Below, piece by piece: positions 45,142 through 56,856 of a stretch of DNA of 57,381 nucleotides. The position numbers and the translations under genes are program-made. The notes below the pieces were generated by a model that did no database searches, was not told the origin of the DNA, and was given only the letters and a program-made list of their open reading frames with translations. The DNA is from Acanthaster planci (lineage: Eukaryota > Echinodermata > Asteroidea > Valvatida > Acanthasteridae). Numbering within the stretch: position 1 is the stretch's first letter; each line of letters starts with the position of its first letter. The stretch is taken from assembly GCF_001949145.1 (NCBI RefSeq), contig NW_019091791.1, positions 1 through 57,381 of the forward strand, in the 5' to 3' direction.

Positions 45142-45330
45142 ATGTCCCATGAAGCAAACTGCAAGTTCCGTCGTGCTGCGCTGATTACCGTCAAACAGGC
45201 CAGTCCAAGAAGTTTGTTGTGCCCGGCGATATTCCTGCACAGTCAGGATACTCCTGGGCGAAACGTCAACGGGCATAATTGTTGTCCGGACAACCTGGAG
45301 TGTGGCGTCCGTAAGGGTGGAGAGTTTTAG
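45142..45330 (+). CDS. Doubtful short ORF with CC-x4-C end
   Basis: 62 codons, ending GHNCCPDNLECGVRKGGEF, with AATAAA 90 bases after the stop. The C-terminal cysteine spacing looks peptide-like, but there is no leader and no splice structure I trust. It may be a terminal exon of an unseen gene or chance. Confidence 0.2.
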   Translation: MSHEANCKFRRAALITVKQASPRSLLCPAIFLHSQDTPGRNVNGHNCCPDNLECGVRKGGEF

Positions 45331-47023
45331 GTTTTAGTTTGTTTTTGCTCTGTAAAAAAGAGTAACCTTTATTCACGAGTCGTCTAAAACGGAATCGGTT
45401 TTTCATTTGGGGAAGCTGGGAATAAATATAAATGTATGAACTGAAAGTTAGTTACAAAGCAATGCCAGTTTTAATATTTTGATAAATGATTTTAAATTTG
45501 TAATTAGTTATGTTTAAACGTTTTAAGCCGCACAAAAAACTAAAAGTTAGGCGGGGAGAAGGTTGGCCGTAGTACCTCTGAGAGCGAGGCTCTAGTGGGT
45601 TGCCTTAAAGACACGGATGCATCAGAACTCTATGTAACATCAGATCCAGTAAACTGCATGGGAAGGCCCTCGATCGTCGTCGAAAAAAGTAAAAATTCAA
45701 ATTTTTAGTGGTCGGTTTTGTGCAGCGGCTATATAGAATTTTTAAACTCAAAACTTTGATTCTGGAAAACAGAGTCGTTCTTGGAACGCTTGTCGTGTCT
45801 GGAGCAGCAAGCTTTCCCACCAATAAATTGCAATATAAGTGGACGTATAACACCTAAAAGTAGTTTCTGTATTCCACTTGAGTTCATAAAAAGTAAAGCA
45901 CTCCGTGTACTTTTAAGCCACCTTGTGTCCCGTTAGTCTTTTTGAAACATGATCGATACAATGGGAAGACGCTATTTGAAGTGGGTTAATCTGAAATAAA
46001 ACATAAGAAATTCTACACAAACCAACCAGCGCCCTTCAACTGCGATCTCTGTACCTCACATAAGCTCATGAGTAGTGGCTTACCTCGTTTGCAGCCAGTG
46101 ACCACGCCTTACGTGATCATTTACTGTAGCCCCCACCGTTGGCAATAAGAAATGTAAAACTCGTTGGCTACAGTCTGAAGCTACTGTTTTGTGACAGTCG
46201 CTGCAAGTGCATAACTGTAGTACACTTTCTGTTATCAAGAGGGCATCAGAAATGTAAACGCTGTACAGGAGTTTATACCCCTCCCTCAAAAGTCGACAGG
46301 AAAGGCACGTGTAGATAATTGGCACCAATAATTGGCTCATCGTTCTGAGCCTCCAAGGATCGTTTCATAAGTCGTTTTGGCGCGGTTGTCATGAGCTATT
46401 AGGGAAGAGTTGCGTTGAGAGTTGAGTGCGAACGGAGATTTCCCCCCCCCCCAATATTGCCCTTGACAGAAATTTTTCCCCACGTCCGTCCCCATGTGTA
46501 GACTTATTCGCTCAAATACTTTTTGTCCCCCGAAATGAGGAAAGCCTTGAATTTTGAGTCTGAAACCCAGATTCACATGCATAGTAGGAAGCTCGCTAAT
46601 TGGGAGAAACATAGCCCGCGCAAGACCTGGGTGGCTGTGGGGTACAAGGAAGAACCGCGTATTTGGTACGAACGTACAGTTTTATATAATGTGACAAAGT
46701 CACGTTTTGTGGGAGCAAATGGGGGTGCAAACGGCTTTTCAGTGGGTGTTGCATGCACATGACATCACGTAGCGCCACTATTGAGAGAGATACAGTTTAT
46801 GTCGTCATTCAATTAATATGAAAACCCAACACAGGGCTTTACCCCGTTGGATGCAGCCAGTAGGTATATCGAGTGAAATTTCGTTGGACTTCTCTGTATT
46901 GTGAACTACAAATTATTTTTTCCTATTTTTTCTTGGTGGGAGGGCAACATTTAAAAGTTAAAAGTTTAAAAGTCCCAAGCTTTACTCTTTTTTAATATCC
47001 GGTTAGAAAAAGCTATACGACTA

Positions 47024-47096
47024 TATCCCTGGCGGGACTCGAACCCGCAGTCTTCGGTTTAGGAGACCGACGCCTTCTCCATTAGGCCACAGGGAC
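47024..47096 (-). tRNA. tRNA-Arg(CCT): tRNA-Arg (anticodon CCU)
   Basis: Read on the minus strand it folds fully. Acceptor GTCCCTG pairs with CAGGGAT (one G-T pair), followed by discriminator A. The D arm is GCCT/AGGC around AATGGAGA. The anticodon arm is TCGGT-CTCCTAA-ACCGA with anticodon CCT. The T arm is GCGGG-TTCGAGT-CCCGC. No intron. A T5 Pol III terminator follows (AAAAA on the plus strand, 47007-47011). It decodes AGG. Confidence 0.95.
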
Positions 47097-47558
47097 TTTG
47101 GCGTCCATTAAGGGTGGAAAACATCCCATTCAGACGCGGTCTTGTGGGGGAGTAAAATCTGGAGATCATACTTTTCTTGACGATTTCCGCCTTTTCCTTT
47201 TGTTGGGGAGAGTTTCTCGTTTTTTTCTTCTGTTCAATTGAGAAGGAGTTATAAGTCAAGGAATTTAACCGAGTTATTTTCCACTGGCAGCCGGGGGAAA
47301 GGGGGAGGCAAAGGGATTGCCCTAAGCTTCCTCACTATTTCGACCGGGGGCCCTCCCCCTACTTCCTGCAGGGCCTGTAATGGGGTTGGGCTTAATGGAT
47401 CGACCTATTAATGCATGCTGATGCTTGATGGTCCCCTCCACTTTGAAAAATCGTTCCACCGCCGCTTGCAGTGTCAAGTCTGTTTTCCCAAGTCAAGTCA
47501 TTTTTCCAGCATATCTCACGTCATTATTGACAGGGTACTCGTAGATTTTGATATATAA

Positions 47559-47992
47559 TAGAGGGATTCCAATACGACGCTTTTGGCGTCGATCTGCGCA
47601 CTTCCGCGTTTGAAAACGAGGCTGTATGTGTCAGCTTCAATTCTTGATACGATCAGACGATTGAAAGTAAGGAGTTAAGACACAAAATACATAAAGGTAT
47701 GTTAAATTCAGACTTTTCAGGCTGAAAATTTTTGTGGAAGAGTCTTTCAGGATGATTCGACACGTAAAATCAAAAGAAAAAGTAACGACAGTTGACCACG
47801 AACTAACGTATCTGCGATAGTCGTGTATCTTGTGCAGTGGGCGCGGTTTAACCTGGAGTGGCGTAACACTTACGAACCGAATACTCCATGTACTGTGTGG
47901 ACTCCGCGGGCGGGCGCAATTAGGTTCAACACAGAGAGCCAAAGTTTCGATGCAGGTATGCGCAGACGGCGCTATTGTGAAATCCCTCTATA
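47559..47992. mobile_element. MITE-like element, related end sequence, copy 4
   Basis: Left end tagagggattccaatacgac against right end, reverse complement, tatagagggatttcacaata then gcgcc and gtctgcgca. The subterminal cacaatagcgcc resembles the cacaatagtgcgcc of the other copies. The element is about 430 bases and non-coding. Confidence 0.55.
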
Positions 47993-47996
47993 AGTT

Positions 47997-48760
47997 ATTC
48001 TTCCCGCTATACACTGTTATATGATGATGTCTGTAATTATAAGACCAAGTATATCCTGTGAAAACAGAGAAATCTGCTTTTACACATCGAAAGGCTCGTA
48101 TACATTTTTCTTATACATATGTATTTATTTCAACAAAAGTTCAAGTTGGCAATGCCGACAAGTCGCATTTTGTACAAATCACGTCCTCCAAGCCAAGTTG
48201 CGAGCCATTTTGTTTACAAATCTAGTACACAGTCAAATAAACTGCGACTGAAGTCAATTTCAGTTCCACAAGTCTGAAAAAGTGGTCCTGCCAAGTGACG
48301 TTTGCCGTAGCGATTCATTCCGAACCCAGAGCTGTTAATATCACAGAGAGATGACCGATTGCGCCAGCGACGTCACGTAACCTTTAGTGGGTATCACTCA
48401 TAGAGCAAAGTTTATTTTGAGTATTGTTTACAAACAATAACGCCAATTTATGGTGAAGTACCCAGCTCATCAGTAGTCTGAGTACACGCACGGTACCTAC
48501 CTTCGGCTTCATTTTTGGTAGATGGTACTTATGAAACACTTTGCTTTGGTGGACGCCGTGTTTGTTGAACTTCAGTCCCTACTATAGGTCAAGTGACTTT
48601 CGGGCGCAATCGGTCTTTTTTGCAACTAAAATGATGGACAGTAAGCATACATAATCTGTATGCTGTACTGCACACGTAATGAATAGCCATTTGGTTCCGG
48701 CGCTTCCCTACTGGAATAACGCAGCTTTAGCCTGACCGACCTGGGCTCAACCACCAACAC
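47997..48760. other. Intergenic, nothing recognised
   Basis: AT-rich flank of the retroelement fragment. No open frame, RNA or repeat that I can support; the left end of the retroelement is not marked by an LTR here. Confidence 0.4.
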
Positions 48761-48761
48761 A

Positions 48762-51757
48762 ATGTTCCATGATATTGTAGCGCCGGCAAGCTGGCCGGCA
48801 AGACAGTGCGGGTGCTACTCGACACGGGGGCGGCCGTATCTCGTGTGGGCCAGGGTCTACTACGCACTTACAGGCGCTGACAAACCCAGATTGCAGCCAG
48901 CTGGACCGACTCTGCGGATGGCTGATGGTAGCCCGATGCGAGCGCACAGAGTCGCCGACTTCAAACTCCAGCAGGGGGACTTGTGCACCCTACACACGTA
49001 CACAGTGGCGGACATCGAACCCGACGTCATTGTGGGAATAGACTTCCTGGCTAAACAACGCTGCGAGTGAAGGTGGAGCAACAACTCACTTGCTGTTGAT
49101 GGCAAGCTGGTTCCCCTAGAGGGGCCGAGCTGCAAGCTGGTGGTGGCCAAGTGGCCGAGAGCGTGGTAATTCCCACCGGGCACGAGGCGATCGTGACTGG
49201 GAAAGTCTGCGGAGATCGTGCCCGTTGAGTGGGGTTGGTGTACCCCAGCCTGGCAGCCACAGACCATTGCCAGGTGGCTGTCGCGACGGGCCTCGTGGAT
49301 ATCAGTCAGGGGGCCGTGCCGGTGCGAGTATTCAACCCGACGGGAGATCCGGTTACAGTCTATTAGGGGAGTCGTCTGGCCATGTTCGCCCCCGTGGAAG
49401 AAGGCGCGGTGATCGACCCCGAGGAGAGTTCTCAACAGGTGGTTTCAGAGCCCTGCCCTACGGAAAGTTCCGTTCGGAGCCCCGAGGGCGGCCCAGCGGG
49501 CCACGAATGCCAGGGAGGCTGTTCTCGGAGCTCGGGCGATAGTGTGCCCGCCCACCTGCATGACCTCCTGGACCGGGGAGTGGCCCATCTGGACGGCGAG
49601 GAACGTGAACGGCTGGCGAGCCTGCTGGTAGAGTTCCAGGGTGCCTTCACCGGGCCGGACGGCAGGCTCGGCCAAACCGACTGGGTTCACCACCCAATCA
49701 ACACAGGGACGACGCCACCCATCCGGCAACCTCCCCGGCGGCTTCTGATCCACAAGCGGTTGGAGGCCCAGAGTCAGGTGGACCAGATGCTGGCGGATGG
49801 GGTAATCGAACCGTCGCACAGCCCGTGGTCGTCGCCGGTGGTCCTGGTGCGGAAGAAGGACGGGTCTGTCCGCTTCTGCGTGACTACCGGCGGGTCAATG
49901 CAGCCACCCTGAAGGATGCCTACCCCATCCCTCAGATAGAGGATAACTTAGACGCACTCGAGGGAGCCAGGTGGTTCAGCTCCCTGGACTTGGTGAGCGG
50001 GTACTGGCAGGTTCGCCTGGCGGAGGATGACAAGGAGAAGACGGCTTTCGGGACACAGGGCGGCCTCTACCAGTTTACCGTGATGCCCCTCGGGCTCTGT
50101 AACGCTCCGGCCACCTTCGAGTGTCTGATGGAGCGCGTCCTGCTGGGTCTCCAGTGGCAAGTGGCCGTCGTCTACCTGGATGACGTGATAGTTTGGGGGC
50201 GGACCTTCAAGGAGCACTACCAGAGGCTGGCCACGGTACTGGGGCGGTTCCGGACCGCCCAAGAGATGTGACTTTTTCAAGACGGAGGTGTCCTTCCTGG
50301 GCCACTTGGTGTAGGCGGAGGGGGTGCGTACGGACCCCGCTAAGGTCGCAGTGATCCGTGGTTGGCCAAGGCCGACAAACGTGACGCAGGTCCGGAGTGT
50401 TCTGGGCCTGGCGTCATATTATCGGCGTTTTATTGCCTGCTTCGCCGAGATCGCCCGGCCCCTCCATGCTTTGACCAACAAGAGCCAGAAGGAGTTTGTG
50501 TGGACCGATGCCTGCCAGACGGCGCTTGAACACCTGCAGGATGCTCTAGCTACGGCGCCAGTGTTGCGATATCCGGACCCAGGGGGGCGCTACGTCTTGG
50601 ATACCGATGCCAACAACTGCACGATCGGGGCCGTTCTCTCCCAGGAGGGGGAGCATGGAGAGCGGGTAGTGGCTTATGGGAGTCGGGTCCTAACCAAGGT
50701 GGAGAGGAACTATTGCACGACCCGGAAGGAGCTCCTGGCGGTCGTGCACTTCGTGCACTATTTTAAGTACTACCTGTTGGGGAAACGCTTCTTGTTAAGG
50801 ACAGACCACGGCTCGCTGCACTGGCTCTTTAATTTCAAAGATTAAAGAGCCAGCGCAGCGCTTTAATTTCAAAGAGCCAGAGGGGCAGATAGCTAGATGG
50901 CTGCAGAGGCTAGGGGTGCTACGAGTTCGACATAGAACACCGAGCGGGGCGGAAACACATCAACGCCGACGCCATCTCTCGGATACCCTGCGGCCAGTGC
51001 GGGCGTTCCCAAGAGGTTGACCAAGAATGTTACACGGGGCCGGCCTCTCCGGCGGATTTGGACCCCCCTCGGAGCCGGCCGCCGGAGGCGGAGGACGAGT
51101 CCCTGGTTGCGACAGCCGACATGGACGGAGAGGAGGATGACTCGATTTTGGACGGGTTTCCCGAGGTCTGGGACCTGCGAAAGCTAGCTCAGGAGCAGCA
51201 GGACGACCCAGAGCTGGGGTGGCTGGTGGCGGGGAGCGACCGGCCTTAATGGGAGGACATCTCCGACCTTGGCGCCGGGGTCAAAAGCTGGTGGTCCAGA
51301 TGAGACACACTGCGCCTATTCCGAGGGGTCTTGCAAGTGAAGTGGGCAAGGGCCGACGGGGGCCCCCCACCTGGAAGATCGCCGTCCCGCAGGCCAGGGT
51401 GCCAGAGGTTCTACTTCTTTCCCACAACCACCGAACTGCTGGACACCTCGGAGTCGCTCGGACCGTGGCCCGACTCAGGCAGGCTCCTGTGCATTGGAGG
51501 GAGATGAGACGGCAGGCTGAGGAGTGGTGCCAGAAGTGCCATCTCTGCGGATTGCCGTTGACCTTACCGGACGCCTGCCCCCAACCAAGGCCGGAAACAC
51601 CAGCATAATGGTAGTGGTGGACTATGTTACGAAGTGGGTGGAGGCCTTTCCCCCTCCGGATCAGACGGCCGAGACTGTGGCCAAGACCCTCGTGGAGCAG
51701 GTGATCATGCGCTTCGGGACACCCCTCGAGATCCACACGGATCAAAGGCGGGAGTAA
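48762..51757 (+). pseudogene. Decayed Ty3/Gypsy-type retrotransposon pol fragment
   Basis: Domains in order: aspartic protease (L-L-D-T-G-A at about 48815-48832), reverse transcriptase (S-P-W-S-S-P-V-V-L-V-R-K-K-D; S-L-D-L-V-S-G-Y; Y-L-D-D at 50173-50184), RNase H (L-D-T-D-A-N; T-D-H-G-S-L-H-W), integrase zinc finger (H-x-H/H ... C-x2-C near 51421-51550) and part of the integrase core. It is broken by several frameshifts (for example at about 49883 and 50270), a TAG at 50312-50314, a 34-bp insertion in RNase H, a deletion between integrase zinc finger and core, and a stop soon after the second catalytic Asp region. No gag, no LTRs and no target duplication are visible. It is far more GC-rich than its flanks, a sign of insertion. 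Inactive. Confidence 0.9.
50841..50874 (+). repeat. 34-bp palindrome-forming insertion within the RNase H region
   Basis: The inserted bases begin attaaagagccag, the exact inverse complement of the preceding ctggctctttaat (50821-50833), and end by copying ctttaatttcaaag a second time. The coding sense resumes with agccagagggg. The signature is that of replication template switching. Confidence 0.8.
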
Positions 51758-54700
51758 GAGGCGGGCCTGTTCCGCGCCGGCGGAATTTAGTTTAGCATCA
51801 CCATGCTTTCTTTAATATTCCTCAAAATAAAAAAAAAATGTTGCAAAGATCAAAGTGAATAAAATTAGTAAACGTGGTAAAGGGAGAAGAAAAAGACCAT
51901 TCGGGAGTATTTTGTTTGGGCATTTCCGGCTGCGTCTGTACCAAGAATTTTGTGAACTGTCCGAGTTATATCGGTCGGAGTACTCCCCAATTACCAAACA
52001 GAACTAGGGTTGAAAAGATTGGAACATATTTTGATAAATGGAAAGCATTTTCTTTAATTGAACGTGTTTTAAAGGGAATGCCATTTTTAAAACATTCGTA
52101 TTTTAGAAATTTGGAATAGATTTTCAAAAGCAGAACGAAATTTTAAGGATCTAATACTTTTTTTTAGATTCGAATGAAGTTTTAAAGAGTGGATGAATTT
52201 TCATTGACGCAGCGTATTTTCTAGATTCCCAGGAATTTTCGAAGAACGTAACTTTCTACAAATCCAAATTTTTTCAACATTGGAACATTGTACGCGACAA
52301 GATGTCACGTACTTTAGCGGGCGCAATCGCTAATTGGTCAATTAATGTTATGCGTTCTCATATAAGCCACATGTCGCATCTAAGCACTTAAAATTTTTAA
52401 AAAGACAATAAAGCAAAGTTTTCCTTTTGGAATTAATCAGTCTTCTCTGCATGCCAAATGATTCTGACACCTCTCCTTGATTTCTCTTGATGTGTTTTAA
52501 AAATAGTTCGTGTCACTTTAGCATGACTTTTGATCACGGTGACTTGTAAAACTAATGGTCATGTGCGCCCGGCTCCCTGGACGTGACGTCATTTCCATGC
52601 ATCCTGCTTTGTGTCACTGGGGTCATGCTGGTTTACCGGACGCGAATTCGGTTTTGTTTTTGTTTTGCAGAACACGCTGGAGAAACTCGACTTGAATAGG
52701 CCTAAATGCTAAAACTGTGACTACTAAGGATTGTTTTAAAAAGGAAGTCCGAAAATTGTGGCCTTACAAAATAAAAAAGTTATCACATCACCCGTTCGTG
52801 ACAAGTCATGAAACGACGGACAATCAGGAGCAGGTCTGACGTTATGATTCTTTTTTTGAATGGAATCAGAGCAGTTCCATTGTTCTAATTCCACGAACAG
52901 TCGGTTATAAGGCCCCTCGATGATACATCATCATAGAATGAATGAAGTCATAAGTTTTGGAGTCACGCGATCACATCTGATCGACTGACTAGCACCCGTA
53001 TCTGAGGGAATAAGGCCCCTACTGGCCCCCTGCACTGTATGATACCAATATGAAACGAAATGAAGGGGACAGTGCCTCAGCATAGCTTATTTCACTTTTC
53101 TAATTCTAGCTTTTATATGCATTCGTATTAATGATGTAGCTGATCTCCTGTGAGGCAGGGTACATATTCCCGGGTACGTTAATAACTGTTCCAAGGAAGG
53201 AGTGCACTCGGTAATTATCAGCCGTACGAAAACAAGTCCTGAGTTATTCCTTGTGGCAAGTTTGATTATGCACTTTCTATCGAGTAGCTGAATCGTTCAC
53301 CTGCCGTATAGCCCCAATAGTGTGTCTTAGATATTTACTACTTTTATCTTTGAACTAGAATCACTCACAAAAGTGTTAATTGCCAGTAAGCAACACGTCT
53401 GAGTAGTGATAGCAGCCGTCAGGGTGTACAAAAATTAAAAGAATGATGATATCCAGATGCAGAAATACCATCTTCGCATATCAGCTTCGTTTTTCTTTTT
53501 CCAGTGAGCATTTCACAGCTGGAGAGGGGGGCCACAAAAACATAGAGCTTTGCATGCTCATGCTCGAGAAAATGATGAAATGAAAAGGAATGGCCCATAA
53601 CATCAACATGAATTAATACGAGGCTGGAGTGGGCATCCTTTTTTAAAATTGCGATGAGCCTGTTTAGAGGGGTGATTTTTCATGGAAAGAAATATCTTCG
53701 TCATCGTTTAAGCCACTGAAAATTGATTTTGATATCTGTGTGTCTTGGACACCCGTGAAACTTGTTATTTTCCTGATTTTTTGAAGTGGGGATATTTATC
53801 ACAGCTGTCTTATTTGTCTGTACCACTCGGAGCCTGGCTTCGCCAACGAAGGGTCAAACGTCACTGAGGTTTCTTCGAAATGAAGCTCGTCGAAATGAAG
53901 TTATTGAAACTTAATATTCACTGAAACTTGGCTATATTCCAAGTTGGAAACCCGCCGACTTTTTCTGGATCTTATACGTTTTATCGCATCTGGTCGTACC
54001 TGAACGTAGCATACGCATACGTTCCACCTTCCACTCGGTTTGTACGTGTGCATTTCATATGCCGAAATCTGGGAGAACATTAATTAATTAATTGAATGAT
54101 TAAAGAGCACCTGTAAGGAAAACATGTTTTCTCTGATTTTATCTGTTCAAATAAATAGGGACGCGTCCAAATCGAACGAATAGTGTCATTTGTCTTCAGA
54201 GCTAAATTATAACAACCTTAAAAGGGCTTTTTTTTCTCTGTGTTCACCGTGACGCCAAGATGCGAATTCTGAATGTAGATGGCGTCATTCGGAGAAAACA
54301 GAGAAAACCTTTCCCTCTGCTAGCAGTGGGTAAACCCTTGTGCGTGACAAACAACGCATGTAGCCATTGTTTGTATAGCCATTGATGTCATGTTTATATT
54401 AAAAGTGAAACAGACTAGCACAAGCAACATTGTGACAATAACGTGTGTGATTATTCAAGTGAAGACATTTATTGTCGGAAACACTTCTGTTCATAGGGAA
54501 CATTTATGGTAAACAAACAATAAACTGTGACATAATAAACAATAAATGTGATAAGTCATATCACATCGCCATAAAACATTAAAATTTTGAAAAAAAATTT
54601 ACTATAAACGAAAACTAAAAATAACCCTTTTTTGTGAATTTTAGGAAACTGTTGTTAATGTTCAGATACGTCTTTGATATATAAATCTTTTTCTCAAGTT

Positions 54701-55540
54701 CTCTGATTTTCCACGATTCTGACACCTTTCCGTGATTTTTCTTGACATCTTTTTAAAAAATATTTCTTGCCACCTAATAGCATAACTTTTGACGGTTACT
54801 TTTCAAACAAGCGGGTAAGTGTGCTCTGCTTCCTACATAGACATAACGTCACATACATCCTGCATTGCGTCTTCGGACATGCTGTCTACCGGACCTACGA
54901 TTTATAAACGTCGAGTGGAGCCAGACTACCCCACTGTTAACCAGACCGTAAATATTTAATGTACATGAAATCGAACACGTGTTGATGTAATTAAACAGTT
55001 GGCGAGATTTGCTAAAATGCAGTGGCGTAACTACGAATGCCCGTGCCCCCAGGTTTCCCCCATTTGAAATCCCTGAACAACCTCATTGTCTTTTGGTGCC
55101 CCTTGAAAAAAATTGTGTGCCTCCCCGGGTGCCCCCTGGACATAATAGCCCTAGTCACAGTTACGCCACTGTATGTCTGGGAAAATTAACTAAAACTAAA
55201 ACTCACTATGAAACATGGAAACATAGATGTCTTGATTCGCGAGCGAATTGTATTTTCCTTTTTTTCCCTCAAAAAACGGAACGCGAAATCACTAGTATGG
55301 CCCAAATATTTAATGTTTCCCGGAACTCATTAGTGTCAAAGAAAAGTCACTATTGACAATAAGAAGCAAATCTTGCCTTAGTCCTATTCTGAATGCTTAT
55401 TTTCATGGCAATTTCATTGTTCTGATTCCACGAACAGTGGGGTAAATCCCTGGGATATCATAAGCATTACTGATGTCATGAGTTTTGGGGTCACGTGATT
55501 ACATTCGACGTATGAACGTGGGCCCTTGCGACACCCAAGG
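51758..55540. other. Non-coding, with a diverged duplicated block
   Basis: No gene found. The block at 52455-53120 recurs, in the same order and orientation, in pieces at 54712-55540 and about 56450-56510. AATAAA and AT-rich tracts are common at 54.4-54.6 kb. Confidence 0.5.
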
Positions 55541-55601
55541 GAGCTCTTGGGTCAACCCAACTTGACTCATAATCATGATCGGGCTGTTAACCGCGCCGGG
55601 C

Positions 55602-55640
55602 TATTTAAAGACCAAGGGAACGAAGGTACTCTCACAACAC
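55602..55640 (+). promoter_or_regulatory. TATA box and initiator of the 55.7-kb gene
   Basis: TATTTAAA at 55602-55609 in a GC-richer setting, with an initiator-like tctcac about 25-30 bases downstream (near 55630) and a start codon about 110 bases further. The spacing suits a focused Pol II promoter. Confidence 0.55.
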
Positions 55641-55742
55641 CCCTCACACTCGCACTTTCAAAGTTTTGGAAGCTTGCATGATTTTTCAACAGCAAGACTT
55701 GGAGTCTCCTTGCAGATTTTCAGACGAATTCCATAGCCGAGT

Positions 55743-55887
55743 ATGCAGCGCCTTGGGGACCGAGTAGTTCGGTTGGTGGTGTTTGTGGTTGTTTTATGCT
55801 CTCTGAGTGCTATGAGCCAGTCTGGTGATGAAGACTTCGAGTCAAGTTATTCAAGTTCAAGTTCAATTTCAAGTTCCAGTCTATACG
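55743..55887 (+). CDS. First exon of a predicted secreted acidic/Ser-rich protein
   Basis: 145 bases, donor gtaagt at phase 1. It encodes a signal peptide (basic start MQRLGDRVVR, then LVVFVVVLCSLSAM) followed by SGDEDFESSYSSSSS and a Ser repeat. A TATA promoter lies upstream. The gene continues to the right, probably beyond the window. I do not recognise the protein. Confidence 0.65.
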
Positions 55888-56229
55888 GTAAGTCATGATT
55901 GATACTTCATAGTATATAGAATAATGATATCCACAGGGCTATTCGAGTACTTGTTCACAACCAGTCAGTTTGTTTTCAGCATAAAAGACATAATCCAAAC
56001 ACCGTGACGGTTCTCGGTGTGAACATTGTGACCACAGGAACTTCGGTCGTTGTCTCTTACCTTCGTTGTTATTCTATTTTTGCGAAATAGCCTTGATGGA
56101 CCTTTTCAAATTCATGCAATTTTAGTTTAAAATAGCTCCCTTAAGATCACTTGCTACAGCCTAGAGTCAAACAGGAATGACTCGCGGTCAAATGAATTGG
56201 AAAGTCACTATTTTCTTCCTTTTTAATTA

Positions 56230-56400
56230 TAACACAGGTTTTGCCCTTACTCGACGGTTATATCTATAAACATTGCATACTCAGTGCTTGTCCGAGAGCT
56301 TGTGTAAAAAAATTCACAAGCTTACTCAGTTTGGACTCGAACCCACAACCTCCTGCTCACTCGTGCAGACGTCATAACTACTCGACTACCGGCTGGCCCG
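56230..56400 (-). mobile_element. tRNA-derived SINE candidate
   Basis: Read on the minus strand, the head (about 56400 to 56325) has an A-box-like TAGTCGAGTAG and a perfect B box GGTTCGAGTCC at tRNA-like spacing, but no cloverleaf closes. A hairpin (acaagct/agcttgt) and unrelated tail follow toward 56230. Inserted in intron 1 of the secreted-protein gene. Confidence 0.6.
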
Positions 56401-56856
56401 GTCGATCCGAGGTCCGAGAAAAATTTTCTTCATTGCCTGTTAATTAGCCCCAGGGACTGTGTCTCGGCGTTAAAGGTCACCTCACTTTCCAATTCTAGCT
56501 TTTATGTGCAGATGGATAATGACATAACCAATTTCCTTCTATTCTTATACGTCAAATTTCAATTGTATTTAAATTTATGCATTTCAGTTGGCCTTTATGT
56601 GATGTGCTTCCAGCGCAAAGAATGGATTCACTCAGTATTTACCATCACCATGAAAATGTTAAAGTAAAAAGTTCATCCTTGACGTGACAAGTTCAGGCTC
56701 ACGAACGTTCAGTCCAAGTGCCCCTTCTAGTATTAGTTTGATGTCATAGCTTACACTGCCTGGATGTACAAAGTGAGCAGCATTCGTTAATTGGTTGAAT
56801 GAAAACTAGTCAAGATTTTGGCACCACAACATTATAATAAACCTTCTCTTTTTCAG

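Larger units (their letters stand above)
43951..47023. other. Intergenic, repeat-bearing, no firm gene
   Basis: It contains a MITE-like copy at 44.6 kb and a short Cys-containing open frame at 45142-45330. There are AATAAA hexamers (for example 45421) and a C homopolymer near 46440. Nothing else is convincing. Confidence 0.45.
52455..56510 (+). repeat. Diverged duplication (52.45-53.1 kb with 54.71-55.54 kb and 56.45-56.51 kb)
   Basis: Matching blocks: gattctgacacct(c/t)tcc near 52461/54716; catgct(g/-)(g/t)(t/c)(t/-)taccgga near 52625/54879; ccattgttctaattccacga near 52876 versus tcattgttctgattccacga near 55413; gtcataagttttggagtcac versus gtcatgagttttggggtcac; and ttctaattctagctttta near 53099 versus ttccaattctagctttta near 56489. 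Copy 1 lacks the counterpart of 55545-56450, which holds the promoter and exon 1 of the secreted-protein gene. Confidence 0.7.

Noticed and set aside
45540-45605. Possible structured RNA (gagagcgaggctctag region)
   Set aside because: Only a short hairpin; no match to 5S rRNA, snRNA or tRNA that I can support.
56241-56447. 68-codon frame over the tRNA-like sequence, and a tRNA gene call there
   Set aside because: It lies in the SINE candidate; the A and B boxes are present but the acceptor stem does not pair.
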